Positions 1 through 8,867 of a stretch of DNA of 64,000 nt are shown in pieces; position 1 is the first letter of the stretch; the number at the start of each line of letters is the position of its first letter. The stretch is from the NCBI RefSeq assembly GCF_020905335.1, contig NZ_JAJJMN010000001.1, positions 1,116,001 through 1,180,000 of the forward strand. Reading direction: 5' to 3'. The position numbers and the translations under genes are program-made. The notes under the pieces were generated by a model, which was given only the letters and a program-made list of their open reading frames with translations, made no database searches and was not told the origin of the DNA. This DNA comes from Flavobacterium lipolyticum (GTDB lineage Bacteria; Bacteroidota; Bacteroidia; Flavobacteriales; Flavobacteriaceae).

Positions 1-590
1 ATTTTAATTTGATCAAAGCCATAAAAAAGTAATACATTATATAAAAGTAAGAATGCAAAACAGACTATGATAAAATTTCTCTTAAAATTCTTTTTGCTAA
101 AAAAATAAATAATACTGGTAAAGAGATAGAACTGAATTTCCGGCCATAAACTCCAATAATCGAAGTTGATATAACTAAAGTACTCCGGAGTTTCAGAAAA
201 TAAATTATAAATATGAGGCGGAAGAAAGGTAATACTTATGATTAAATTTCTAAAATGATTATCTGGAAATGTATTATAGTGATCCAATATTAATAAAATA
301 CAATATGTTAATACCGAAGCAACTAATATAGAAGGAAATAAGCGAATGAACCTTTTTTTCCAAAAAGATATAAAGTCCTTTGTGCCTTCTAACGAATAAC
401 AAATTACAAATCCACTTATCATAAAGAAAAAGGGAACTCCTTTAAAACCATAATGAAAATAATTTCCTCCAAAATAAGGATATCTTGAGTCATTCCAGCG
501 ATAAAAGTAATGATACAAAATAACAGATAGAATTGCTATAGCCCTAAAACCGTCGAGAACAGAAATTCTGTCTTTCTCATTATTAATCAT
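1..590 (-). CDS. Acyltransferase 3 family membrane protein, 3' part outside window
   Basis: Starts at the ATG at 590 and runs off the left edge, so only 196 N-terminal residues are visible. Translation begins with a cytoplasmic stub and then the family hallmark (VLDGFRAIAILSVILYHY) in the first membrane helix. A second helix (GVPFFFMISGFVICYS) and a basic loop (WKKRFIRLFPS) follow, the usual opening of OafA/YrhL-type membrane O-acyltransferases. The start overlaps the stop of the upstream gene by four bases (ATGA), which suggests translational coupling. By family it would O-acylate a sugar of the glycan made by this cluster; acyl group and position cannot be read from sequence. Confidence 0.85.
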   Translation of the reverse strand, partial: MINNEKDRISVLDGFRAIAILSVILYHYFYRWNDSRYPYFGGNYFHYGFKGVPFFFMISGFVICYSLEGTKDFISFWKKRFIRLFPSILVASVLTYCILLILDHYNTFPDNHFRNLIISITFLPPHIYNLFSETPEYFSYINFDYWSLWPEIQFYLFTSIIYFFSKKNFKRNFIIVCFAFLLLYNVLLFYGFDQIK

Positions 591-1975
591 ATTTTTTCCA
601 AAATTTGAGAGATTCTTTTGCTTGTACCTTCCAATGATCCACCTATCTGTAGTTCTAGAAATTTAGCCCGTTCCTCTTTTTTAGGATCAATATGACTCAA
701 AATTTTATTTATAGCTTCAAGATATTCATCATCATTTTTCACAATATGGGTCGAATCTGAATCTACTAATTTGGACAAATGTTCATATTTTAAAAACTTT
801 TGGTCATCAAACCATCCGTTTGTTTCACTCCCGAAAACGGGATTTACAACAGGTTTATCGAAAATAAAAGCATCCAATGTTATGGTTGACAAAACATTTA
901 CGGACAAGTCGCAATGTTGTAATAAAGATTTTAAATCATTGAGATCCGCAACAGATGGCACTCTTTGCGTCCATGCTTCCTGATGCCCTTCTCTGCTAAT
1001 GTTCCAATCCGGAAAATTCCATATTATAAAAGGATATTTTTCAATGTATCTTTTGAATCTTACAGGTTCTTCTGCCGGAGATGTTCTCACAATAAGATTA
1101 ACCTCTTTCACAAGCTTTCGTTGCGCCATAAATTCTGCCAATATTTCTAAATAAACAGGGTCGTTCTCACTGCTTGCATCATTACATGTAAAAAATATAG
1201 TTGGCTTGTTATGGTCTATTTTAAATCTTTTATCAAACGTTTCTTTGTCGTAGCCATATTTATTTAAAACATAAGGTTCAAACTGCGGGGTTCCGACAAT
1301 AGCAATCTGGTCTTCTTTGATTGATTGATAAAAAGTTAGTAATTCCTGTTTCATCAAATTACTCCAAACAAGATAAAAATCAAAATTACCGGCCATTCTT
1401 CCTTTTGATGCAAGGTTATCCCAACTAAAAATAAAAGCCGATGTTTTAATTTTTAATTTTTCGGCAGCAAATATAAGCGGTGCGATAAACGGTGGACGCT
1501 GATGTGTAAAAAACAATAACGAAATATTATTCTCTTTTAACAGTTCTGTATATTGTTTTGTAATGGCATTAGATCGAAACGTTTGCTGTTGCCATCTGTT
1601 GTATCGAAGGATCCGGTTTTCAGAATGAAATAACCTGGAGTACCAATGAATAAATCTCGTGGCATAACCTCTGGGATTTCTGGCTTTTGATTGGGTAATA
1701 TTTAAATTATCTGAAATACCAAAATTGCCTTTTGCATGCAACTGCAAATGGGTAACTTCTTTAGCTTTTCTAAAAAACCAAGTGTAAAATGATTCTTCAA
1801 AAACTTCTAGTTCTATAATCTTACAATTTAAATCAAAATCTTTATAAACCGTTTTGGGTAAACAGGAAAAAATGATTACCTCCTTAAAATTGGTTTTAGC
1901 TTCCTGAATAAAATCACTCAATATAAAATTACGAAACCCAACCCCATCAGTTATGACAACTCCTAAATTCTTCAT
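587..1975 (-). CDS. Putative GT-B-type glycosyltransferase, function unassigned
   Basis: A 462-residue soluble protein without signal peptide or membrane helices. The middle carries motifs of GT-B enzymes related to the CDP-glycerol transferase / UDP-GlcNAc 2-epimerase fold: FIFSWDNLASKG near residue 181, YLVWSNLMKQELL near 201 and VGTPQFEPY near 227. A C-terminal segment (SVNVLSTITLDAFIFDKP) resembles the nucleotide-sugar binding part. I do not recognise a named family, donor or acceptor. It lies in the half of the cluster holding the sialic-acid genes, so a nonulosonate transferase is one possibility, but it shows no obvious GT42, GT52 or GT80 signature. It is followed with a 4-bp overlap by the acyltransferase at 1-590. 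Confidence 0.6.
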   Translation of the reverse strand: MKNLGVVITDGVGFRNFILSDFIQEAKTNFKEVIIFSCLPKTVYKDFDLNCKIIELEVFEESFYTWFFRKAKEVTHLQLHAKGNFGISDNLNITQSKARNPRGYATRFIHWYSRLFHSENRILRYNRWQQQTFRSNAITKQYTELLKENNISLLFFTHQRPPFIAPLIFAAEKLKIKTSAFIFSWDNLASKGRMAGNFDFYLVWSNLMKQELLTFYQSIKEDQIAIVGTPQFEPYVLNKYGYDKETFDKRFKIDHNKPTIFFTCNDASSENDPVYLEILAEFMAQRKLVKEVNLIVRTSPAEEPVRFKRYIEKYPFIIWNFPDWNISREGHQEAWTQRVPSVADLNDLKSLLQHCDLSVNVLSTITLDAFIFDKPVVNPVFGSETNGWFDDQKFLKYEHLSKLVDSDSTHIVKNDDEYLEAINKILSHIDPKKEERAKFLELQIGGSLEGTSKRISQILEKI

Positions 1976-1981
1976 CAGTTA

Positions 1982-2818
1982 TTATTCTAAGCTTCCTATT
2001 CTACCATGATCCGAGTAAGATCTATGCACTATAAATTCGTTATCCAAAGGTTTCTCTGAAAGAAATGTTATATCGCAAAAATATTTTTCTTCAACAGGAT
2101 TTAACCTCCATGGCACAGTATTTTTGTAATCTAAAGTCCAGCCGCTTTTCTCCAGGTCTTTTGTTTTCAGATCATTCCAGGATGTTATATAATCTATCCA
2201 TAAATACCCTAATTGCCAGGCTTGCGCTTCTAATTTTCCCAGATTTTCAATATCCGTAATTCTTAGTCCTCCAACATTTTCCTGACTTACCGCTCTGGAG
2301 CCATCTTCTAAAACAATTCCTTTTATCGAAGGTTGCTGAAAATAATGTGTATCTTTTTTTATTAAGTGATCTACATTTACCTCAACTTTCCTGCAGACGG
2401 TCTCAAAATCGGTTTCAACGAGATCAGGGTTTATTTTTACATAGCGAACTAAATCATAGTATCTGACCCAACGCATGTTTTTATACAATCCTAAGCCTGC
2501 TTCGTTTGCTGCTGTTGCCGCAAGAGGATAATAATTTCGGGCTAATCCATATAGTTTTCCTAACACACCTTTACCTCTGCATTCTTCATTGAGATATACA
2601 TTAATAATCCACGCCAGTCCACCTCCAAAATTGGCTCCAACATGTCCTACTACTTCATCTTTTTCGTTTAAACAAATAAAAGAGCGTCCATACTCTTTAT
2701 TTCCAAACTGCCATTCCCAAAATTCTTTGTTCTGCAGCGGATGATTTTCCCGGTAAATTATTTTGAAAAAGGAGTATAGGATTTCCCAATCTTCTATTGT
2801 TGCTTCTCTGGTGATCAT
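1982..2818 (-). CDS. GNAT-family acetyltransferase
   Basis: A 278-residue protein. The first 150 residues form a GNAT fold with the acetyl-CoA binding motif A (RGKGVLGKLYG, about residues 81-91) and the following NEAGLGLYKNMRW segment, where GNAT enzymes bind the pantetheine arm. The C-terminal 130 residues match nothing I know. Its start codon overlaps the stop of the NodB-type deacetylase upstream by four bases (ATGA), so the two are probably coupled in translation. A deacetylase followed by an N-acyltransferase suggests exchange of an N-acyl group on an amino sugar; that pairing is inference from gene order. Confidence 0.75.
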   Translation of the reverse strand: MITREATIEDWEILYSFFKIIYRENHPLQNKEFWEWQFGNKEYGRSFICLNEKDEVVGHVGANFGGGLAWIINVYLNEECRGKGVLGKLYGLARNYYPLAATAANEAGLGLYKNMRWVRYYDLVRYVKINPDLVETDFETVCRKVEVNVDHLIKKDTHYFQQPSIKGIVLEDGSRAVSQENVGGLRITDIENLGKLEAQAWQLGYLWIDYITSWNDLKTKDLEKSGWTLDYKNTVPWRLNPVEEKYFCDITFLSEKPLDNEFIVHRSYSDHGRIGSLE

Positions 2819-3723
2819 ATTTTATTATAGTTTTTTCCTCCTGCTAAATCGTTACAATCAAATCTGTTTAGTAACAAAGGATTCTCTTCTGCAGTATTAA
2901 TACCTCTTTTGGTTGTAAAACCTATTTTGTATCCGGTTTCCTTAGCCAGATCTGCTACCTGATTTGTACAAACTTCAGGAGTCCCATACGGATAGGAAAC
3001 CATCTTTATATTGGAATGGGTTAAGGTATCTAAATATGTTTTTGTTTTTTCAAGTTCCTTTTTTATAGTTTCACTGTCTAATAATCCTAACGGATAATGA
3101 CTATGTGTATGACTACCTAAATACCCCTTATTGGCCAATTCTTTTAAATTTTGATCTGTCATATAAAGCGATTCAAAAATCGCAGCTTCTTCAAAATAAA
3201 GATCAAATAACCTATTGACAATCTGTTCCTGTTCTCTAAAATCTAATTTAAAATTTAAGATGTATTTTAAGACCGCACTTTTTTCATCATCATACCTGTA
3301 AATGCTTTGAGCATTTTGCTTTTCTGACGGAGAAAAAGGCACATCAATAAATTTATCTAAAAACTCCGAAGATGAAATAATCGATCTTAACAAATGAATT
3401 TTATGTACGGTTGTTACCTTTTTTTCTTCAGAATTAATTGAATTTACAAAAAAAACTGCAGGAATGTTTAGTTCATCTAAAATAGGCAAAGCGAGATCAA
3501 ACTGCTCTTTTAAACCGTCATCAAAAGTAACAAGTAAATTGTTATCCTCTGATTCTAATATTGTACGTAAATCAGAAACCAGATCATTGGGATGAACAAA
3601 ATTACCTTGGTTTTTCAGCAATAGTAGCTGTTGTCTAAACTCATTTGGAGTCAGACCGAATATACTGGGATATTTAGTCTTAAAATCTGATCTGATATAA
3701 TGGTAATTACTAACTGTAAGCAT
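2815..3723 (-). CDS. NodB-type polysaccharide deacetylase
   Basis: A 302-residue carbohydrate esterase family 4 protein. Motif 1 (VTFDDG, residues 65-70) supplies the catalytic base and metal aspartates, and motif 2 (SHTHSH, His205 and His209) supplies the metal histidines. A later SYPYG segment fits motif 3. There is no signal peptide, so it should act in the cytoplasm on a nucleotide sugar or lipid-linked glycan rather than on exported polymer. It is the second of two deacetylases here (the other ends at 4578) and is coupled to the downstream GNAT gene. A 66-bp spacer separates it from the upstream gene, with no clear terminator or promoter in it. Confidence 0.85.
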   Translation of the reverse strand: MLTVSNYHYIRSDFKTKYPSIFGLTPNEFRQQLLLLKNQGNFVHPNDLVSDLRTILESEDNNLLVTFDDGLKEQFDLALPILDELNIPAVFFVNSINSEEKKVTTVHKIHLLRSIISSSEFLDKFIDVPFSPSEKQNAQSIYRYDDEKSAVLKYILNFKLDFREQEQIVNRLFDLYFEEAAIFESLYMTDQNLKELANKGYLGSHTHSHYPLGLLDSETIKKELEKTKTYLDTLTHSNIKMVSYPYGTPEVCTNQVADLAKETGYKIGFTTKRGINTAEENPLLLNRFDCNDLAGGKNYNKI

Positions 3724-3789
3724 GTTCTCTTAAAATAAAATCCTTAAAACGAGACTGTTTTCAGTTGTTCTTTCTTTACTTTTCATTTT

Positions 3790-4584
3790 CTAGCGCTTAA
3801 GTCTCATGAGAATTTTTCTATATGTCTTTTTTATTTTTTGAATAAGTAAAAATGTTTTATCCTTAAACATTACAGGTTCAGAGGTTTTACCATCTTTCGG
3901 GTTCAACAAATCAAATAACACATTTATTCTTTTGGTTTGCTCATCATTTTTACCATATGCCCTGGCAAACCAGGTATGGTGCAAAAGTACTTTATTATGG
4001 TAAGTAATTGAATTTGTAATTTGATCTTCGTTCATTTCTGTATTCAAAAAGAGAAACTTTTTGTTTTTTCTTCTTAACCAAAGATAAAAGCAGTAATAAG
4101 GTTCGTAAAGACTCTTGGTATCAAAATTCCATTTTAGATTTGTCAAATCATCATCAAACTCATTTTCTAAACTGTAATCATTTTTAAAAATTTCGTCTTT
4201 ATTCCAAATTTTCTCAAGTTCTTTAAAATTTAAAATAGAAAAAAAAGTATTAATCACATGCGGATTATATGCTCTGTGTGCAATCATTCCTCCGTCCCGC
4301 ACACCACATACTGTATAATCTTCAGACTTCATTTTATTGATAATGTCAAAGACAATCCCTGAATCCTGAAACAAAACATCTTCATCTGCCATGATCAGCC
4401 ATTCAATGTTTTTATTTTTAAGCATTTTCATCATATAAAAAATGCTTTTTAGACCATGCATTCCATTTCTACCATCTATCACATATTTCTGAACATCTTT
4501 CGGAAAAAACGGGGAGCTTTTATCATATAAATCAAAATTTATAACCGTAGAAAGTATGGCTATATTAGACCTGTTATCTACCAT
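3790..4584 (-). CDS. Glycosyltransferase-like protein with acidic metal motif, family unassigned
   Basis: A 264-residue soluble protein. Around residues 64-72 it has hydrophobic strand plus acidic motif WLIMADEDVLF, which looks like the DxD metal site of a GT-A nucleotide-sugar transferase, followed by CGVRDGGMIAHR. The C-terminus is very basic (KKTYRKILMRLKR), as is common in membrane-associated glycosyltransferases. It overlaps the upstream deacetylase gene by seven bases. No named family or linkage is recognisable, so donor and acceptor are unknown. Being flanked by two deacetylases suggests that it works on the same amino sugar, which is inference. Confidence 0.55.
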   Translation of the reverse strand: MVDNRSNIAILSTVINFDLYDKSSPFFPKDVQKYVIDGRNGMHGLKSIFYMMKMLKNKNIEWLIMADEDVLFQDSGIVFDIINKMKSEDYTVCGVRDGGMIAHRAYNPHVINTFFSILNFKELEKIWNKDEIFKNDYSLENEFDDDLTNLKWNFDTKSLYEPYYCFYLWLRRKNKKFLFLNTEMNEDQITNSITYHNKVLLHHTWFARAYGKNDEQTKRINVLFDLLNPKDGKTSEPVMFKDKTFLLIQKIKKTYRKILMRLKR

Positions 4585-5519
4585 ATTTTAAAGTCAAATC
4601 TATTCATAAATTTCACCAATTCTTTATCCTTAATATTAGGAATCAAAATTCGATTTATTTTTTTACCTGATTTATTTTTATAATTGGAATAATCATTATT
4701 TGCTATCAGCATTCCTAAGCAATCTGACTCTTCTATCACTTTAAGTGTGCTTTCGTTATATGATCCATGAGGTAATGCTAAATACTTTACTGATTTTGTA
4801 ACCAATTTATCTAGTTTTTCAATTGAAAAACTTAACTCTTTTTTCTGTTCCTCATAACTTAGATTCCCAAAGGGATAATGATTATGAGTATGTATACCAA
4901 TATCTATTAATGGATGCTCAGACAAACGTTTAAGCTCCTCATCGCTTAATGATCTGAAATCTTCATTATCGTGAAAAGGAATTTTATTTAAACTTTCAAA
5001 ATCTAAAAACCAAATTTCCTTTTCTTCATTTGATAGTTTGCCCATAAGTTTGTTTAAATCGCTAAACGAGTGTGTTTGTTTGGATACTTTTTCTTTTACA
5101 TCAGGAAGATAGAAAAACGGATCACAGAAGTTATAGTCAAATACAAAACGATCCCACCAAAACTCTTTTTTAGTATTTATATTTAATGTCGTTACAAAAA
5201 TTGTAGCCGGTATTTCATACTTCTCCAATAGGGGTAAAGCATTTGCTAAATTATCTGCGTATCCATCATCGAATGTAATGACTATTCCTGTCTTCTTTAA
5301 TGAGTTCCAATCATCAGATAATCTAAGAATCTGATAATTTTCCTTAAAATAATGAAGTTGCTTTTCAAAACTAGCAAGATCAACAGTTAAGTATTGCAAC
5401 TCACTTCTAACTTCATTACTGGTTCTGTGATACATGGCAACAAAAACCGGCTTACCATAAAGCAATCGGTTTTTGAGTTTATTCAACTTGTAATATATAC
5501 TTTTAAATTTAGCTTTCAT
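4578..5519 (-). CDS. NodB-type polysaccharide deacetylase
   Basis: A 313-residue carbohydrate esterase family 4 protein. Motif 1 is ITFDDGYADN (TFDDG at residues 82-86), motif 2 is IGIHTHNHYPFG with an H-x3-H pair, and LALPHGSYNE follows. The N-terminus is basic and amphipathic (KAKFKSIYYKLNKLKNRLLY) but is not a cleavable signal peptide, so a cytoplasmic, membrane-bound enzyme is likely. It shares domain layout with the deacetylase at 2815-3723, though the sequences differ a good deal. The start overlaps the neuC stop by one base, tying it to the sialic-acid genes upstream. Substrate unknown. Confidence 0.85.
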   Translation of the reverse strand: MKAKFKSIYYKLNKLKNRLLYGKPVFVAMYHRTSNEVRSELQYLTVDLASFEKQLHYFKENYQILRLSDDWNSLKKTGIVITFDDGYADNLANALPLLEKYEIPATIFVTTLNINTKKEFWWDRFVFDYNFCDPFFYLPDVKEKVSKQTHSFSDLNKLMGKLSNEEKEIWFLDFESLNKIPFHDNEDFRSLSDEELKRLSEHPLIDIGIHTHNHYPFGNLSYEEQKKELSFSIEKLDKLVTKSVKYLALPHGSYNESTLKVIEESDCLGMLIANNDYSNYKNKSGKKINRILIPNIKDKELVKFMNRFDFKIW

Positions 5520-6646
5520 TAATTAGATAAATCTCTAAATTGTTTTTGATGGTTCAATAGCCAAATATCTTCTTTTTGAAGACATTCCAGAAACAGTACA
5601 TTACTATTTCCTTTCCCAAAATCATCTTCTACATTTTGAACTTTATGTGAATCAATAACAGCAAGTGATTCCATTATACCTTCTTCAGAATAATTTGTAT
5701 TGATTATATCAGCATGAACCGCTCTGTTTTGCTGACGGGTTCCGATATTAATAATTGGAATTCCATAGTACGGAGCTTCTCTGATCCCTGCGCTGCTATT
5801 ACCAATAATGAATTGGCTATTTTTTAATAGGGTTAAAAAATACTCGAAACGCAAAGACGGAAAAATTCTGAACCTCTGATTTTCTTTTAATCTCTCATAA
5901 GCCTCAATAATAAATTGACTTCCCAGATCGTTGTTTGGAAAAATAACAATATAATTATGGTTGTCCTGCAATAAAGAGGATACAAAGTTTTCGGCATATT
6001 TTTGCATTTCTTTGATTTCTGTAGTTACGGGATGAAACATTACGATTGCATAATTTTCAAAATCAATCTTATAATATTCTTTTACCGTTATTAAATCCGG
6101 CAACTGATCAGAAAACATAATATCAAGATCAGGAGAACCAATTGTAAAAACAGATTCTTTAATCTCTCCCATTTGTATCAACCTTTTTGCCGCCTGTTTG
6201 TTTGAAACGAAATGAATATGACTTAGTTTACTAACACTATGGCGGATTAATTCATCTACAGTTCCTGAAACTTCACCTCCTTCAATGTGCGCTACCAGAA
6301 TATTGTTTAATGAACCAACAATTCCGCCCGCTAAGGTTTCGACTCTGTCTCCATGAACAACTATCATATCCGGACTAATGGTTTTGCAATAACCTGATAA
6401 TCCTTCAATAGTTTTTGCAAGAGTTAAGTCCATTGTTGTTTCATGGGTATGATTTTCGAAAGTAAAAACATTCTTAAAATTGCAGCGTTCTATTTCGATC
6501 AGCGTATAACCATATTGTTCCTGCAAATGCATTCCGGTCACAAAAACAAAAACCTCAAATTCAGATTGTTGTTCTAAAATTGAAATTAGTGATTTTATCT
6601 TTCCAAAATCAGCGCGGGTGCCTGTAAGAAATAGGATTTTTTTCAT
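5519..6646 (-). CDS. neuC: UDP-N-acetylglucosamine 2-epimerase (hydrolysing), NeuC type
   Basis: A 375-residue member of the hydrolysing UDP-GlcNAc 2-epimerases, which release ManNAc plus UDP for sialic-acid synthesis. Visible motifs are GTRADFGK (residues 9-16), VVHGDRVET (about 96-104) and HIEGGEVSGTVDELIRH (120-136). These fit NeuC/LegG rather than the non-hydrolysing WecB branch, a member of which is encoded at 35301. With a Neu5Ac-type NeuB and a CMP-transferase just upstream, ManNAc formation is the best reading. The LegG reaction (di-N-acetylbacillosamine) is the alternative, and no LegB/LegC pair is seen beside it. Confidence 0.85.
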   Translation of the reverse strand: MKKILFLTGTRADFGKIKSLISILEQQSEFEVFVFVTGMHLQEQYGYTLIEIERCNFKNVFTFENHTHETTMDLTLAKTIEGLSGYCKTISPDMIVVHGDRVETLAGGIVGSLNNILVAHIEGGEVSGTVDELIRHSVSKLSHIHFVSNKQAAKRLIQMGEIKESVFTIGSPDLDIMFSDQLPDLITVKEYYKIDFENYAIVMFHPVTTEIKEMQKYAENFVSSLLQDNHNYIVIFPNNDLGSQFIIEAYERLKENQRFRIFPSLRFEYFLTLLKNSQFIIGNSSAGIREAPYYGIPIINIGTRQQNRAVHADIINTNYSEEGIMESLAVIDSHKVQNVEDDFGKGNSNVLFLECLQKEDIWLLNHQKQFRDLSN

Positions 6647-6656
6647 TTAGTGGTGA

Positions 6657-7766
6657 TCAGTTTATTCGACTGGGAAAATATTTATCCCTATAATTTAAGA
6701 AATACTTTTCTATATTAAGTGTCATAAAAATTCCGCATAAAACACTTATGATACAGGTAAGAAAAAATATAGAAATCTGATTAAAGAATTTATTTAAAAC
6801 AAAATTATTTACTAAGGCAAAGAAAAAATTTACGAAACCATGTATAATATAAATACTATAGGAGGAAAATCCAATCTTGCTAATAATATTTACTATTCTG
6901 TTTGAAAATAGGCTATCAAGTTTTTTATTTACTTCTGTACTTACAAGAAAAAACACAAGTATAATACTAAATGCGATATAAAGAAGTGAATACCCAAATG
7001 TTCTTACGAAAAATGATTCTTCAAAGTCTATAAACGGTGTAAACATAAGAGCTAAAAATGAGATTATCATTAATCGTATTCTATTTGACTCAAAAAAATG
7101 CGTTAGCTTCTCATTTTTAAAATAATATAGGTATGAAACAAAAACTCCGGCAAATAGTGAATCCATTCTTAAATGAGACATTGTAAAATTTTTATCTCCA
7201 TTTTCAGGAAAATAAACATTACTGACAATTCTTAAACACAATGATAAAAGTATCATTAGAAAGATCAAAACCTCAAACTTATCTGTTTTACTTGCTTGAT
7301 TTGGTTTTAAACTAATCCAAGCATGTTTAAGAACGAACCATAATAGTACGGCAAAACCAAAATAAAAATGTTCTTCGACTGCTAATGACCAACTAGCTGT
7401 ATAAGCATAACCCCACGCACAAACATAGTTCTGAATGAAAAACATATCTGATAAGAAACCTTTCCATTCAAATTGATGTTTAATAATCTTAGGGGTTAAG
7501 TATAAAAAATAGGTTAAATAGTATATGGGATAGATTTTAAATCCTCTTCGTACTAAAAACAAACCTGGTTTTATATTTCCAAATTTTAGATACTCTTTGA
7601 ATAAGAGTCCTGAAACAAGAAATCCGCTTAAAACAAAAAATAAGTCAACGCCTATCCAGCCCATTTTTGTGGTCCAGTCTGTTATATACTGGTGGCGCAT
7701 TAAGACCAAAATAATTGCGATCCCTCTTAAAAAATCAAGTTCTCTTAATCTAATATTTTGCTTCAA
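6657..7766 (-). CDS. Acyltransferase 3 family membrane protein (TTG start)
   Basis: A 369-residue integral membrane O-acyltransferase. It opens with the family motif ELDFLRGIAIILVLMRHQY, followed by GVDLFFVLSGFLVSGLLF and then SWSLAVEEHFYFGF, with about ten hydrophobic helices over the rest. No ATG lies between the upstream in-frame stop and the conserved start of the family, so the TTG at 7766 is taken as the start; an ATT nearby is less likely. It sits between neuC and neuB, which hints at O-acylation of sialic acid or of the sialylated repeat. That role is an inference from position. Confidence 0.85.
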   Translation of the reverse strand: MKQNIRLRELDFLRGIAIILVLMRHQYITDWTTKMGWIGVDLFFVLSGFLVSGLLFKEYLKFGNIKPGLFLVRRGFKIYPIYYLTYFLYLTPKIIKHQFEWKGFLSDMFFIQNYVCAWGYAYTASWSLAVEEHFYFGFAVLLWFVLKHAWISLKPNQASKTDKFEVLIFLMILLSLCLRIVSNVYFPENGDKNFTMSHLRMDSLFAGVFVSYLYYFKNEKLTHFFESNRIRLMIISFLALMFTPFIDFEESFFVRTFGYSLLYIAFSIILVFFLVSTEVNKKLDSLFSNRIVNIISKIGFSSYSIYIIHGFVNFFFALVNNFVLNKFFNQISIFFLTCIISVLCGIFMTLNIEKYFLNYRDKYFPSRIN

Positions 7767-7811
7767 AATTAAAAATTGGGGTTAAAAAGTAAATGGTATT
7801 GTAATTAAAAA

Positions 7812-8852
7812 CTAGTTTATATCCTCCCAATTTAATTGTTCATCATTTTCAATATCTCTTGAGGCCGTTTTTCCTATCAGATCATTAAAATGTTCTGCCA
7901 GTATTTTACCCGTTCCTGGTCTTTTTACCCAAATATTTTCTTTAGATAATTTGTCGCCTTTTTTTATTGGTGCTATTGCACAAACAGTAGCAAAAGCAAA
8001 ATCTATCGTCACTTGTTCTTCTTCTGCAGGTTTTTTTGTGCCACCACGCATCAATGCAATTTCGGCACTTGAAATAATTAGTTCCTGACACGCTTTTTCA
8101 TCCATACTACAAACAATATCCGGACCTGTTCGTTGCATATGATCTGTGAAATGTCTTTCCAGAATACTAGCACCTAGGGCTACAGCTCCTAAACAGGCAT
8201 TATTGTTTAAGGTATGATCACTTAAACCAAATACTTTATCCGGAAAAGCTTCATGCAATTCTGTCATGGCACCAAAACGTACTAAATGAATGGGTGTTGG
8301 ATATAGATTTGTGGTATGCAAAAGTGCAACAGGAATATTATGTTTATCAAAAATAGCCACTGCTTTTGTAATACTTTCAATTGTATTCATTCCTGTACTC
8401 AAAATTACCGGTTTTCCAAAAGAAGCTATATGCTCTAATAACGGATAATTGTTGCATTCTCCAGAACCAATTTTATAAGCAGGGATATCAAACTTTTTTA
8501 ATCTTTCTGCTGCTGCCCGTGAAAATGGTGTTGAAATAAAAATCATGCCTTTGCTTTCAACATAATTTTTGAGTTCTAATTCATCAGCTTCATTCAAAGA
8601 GCAACGTTCCATAATTTCATAAATAGAAACATCTGCATTACCCGGAATTACTTTTTTAGCGGCTCCGCTCATTTCATCCTCAACAATATGGGTTTGATGT
8701 TTTACTACCTCGGCACCTGCTCGTTTTGCTGCATCGACCATTTCTTTTGCAACTTGCAAAGAACCTTCGTGATTAATTCCAATTTCGGCAATAACTAAAG
8801 GTGGAAAATCTTGTCCAATTCTTCGTCCTGCAATTTCTAGATAGGGTTTCAT
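7812..8852 (-). CDS. neuB: N-acetylneuraminate synthase
   Basis: A 346-residue sialic-acid synthase that condenses phosphoenolpyruvate with ManNAc. The TIM-barrel part shows [11 protein letters not shown] (residues 21-31), [12 protein letters not shown] (50-61) and [14 protein letters not shown] (126-139). The C-terminal antifreeze-like SAF domain (from about 285) includes VKRPGTGK. From memory these motifs match the Neu5Ac-forming NeuB1 of Campylobacter jejuni much better than E. coli NeuB, LegI or PseI, so Neu5Ac is the likely product. It lies 15 bp after neuA. Confidence 0.9.
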   Translation of the reverse strand: MKPYLEIAGRRIGQDFPPLVIAEIGINHEGSLQVAKEMVDAAKRAGAEVVKHQTHIVEDEMSGAAKKVIPGNADVSIYEIMERCSLNEADELELKNYVESKGMIFISTPFSRAAAERLKKFDIPAYKIGSGECNNYPLLEHIASFGKPVILSTGMNTIESITKAVAIFDKHNIPVALLHTTNLYPTPIHLVRFGAMTELHEAFPDKVFGLSDHTLNNNACLGAVALGASILERHFTDHMQRTGPDIVCSMDEKACQELIISSAEIALMRGGTKKPAEEEQVTIDFAFATVCAIAPIKKGDKLSKENIWVKRPGTGKILAEHFNDLIGKTASRDIENDEQLNWEDIN

Positions 8853-8867
8853 AAATTAGTTTGTTAA

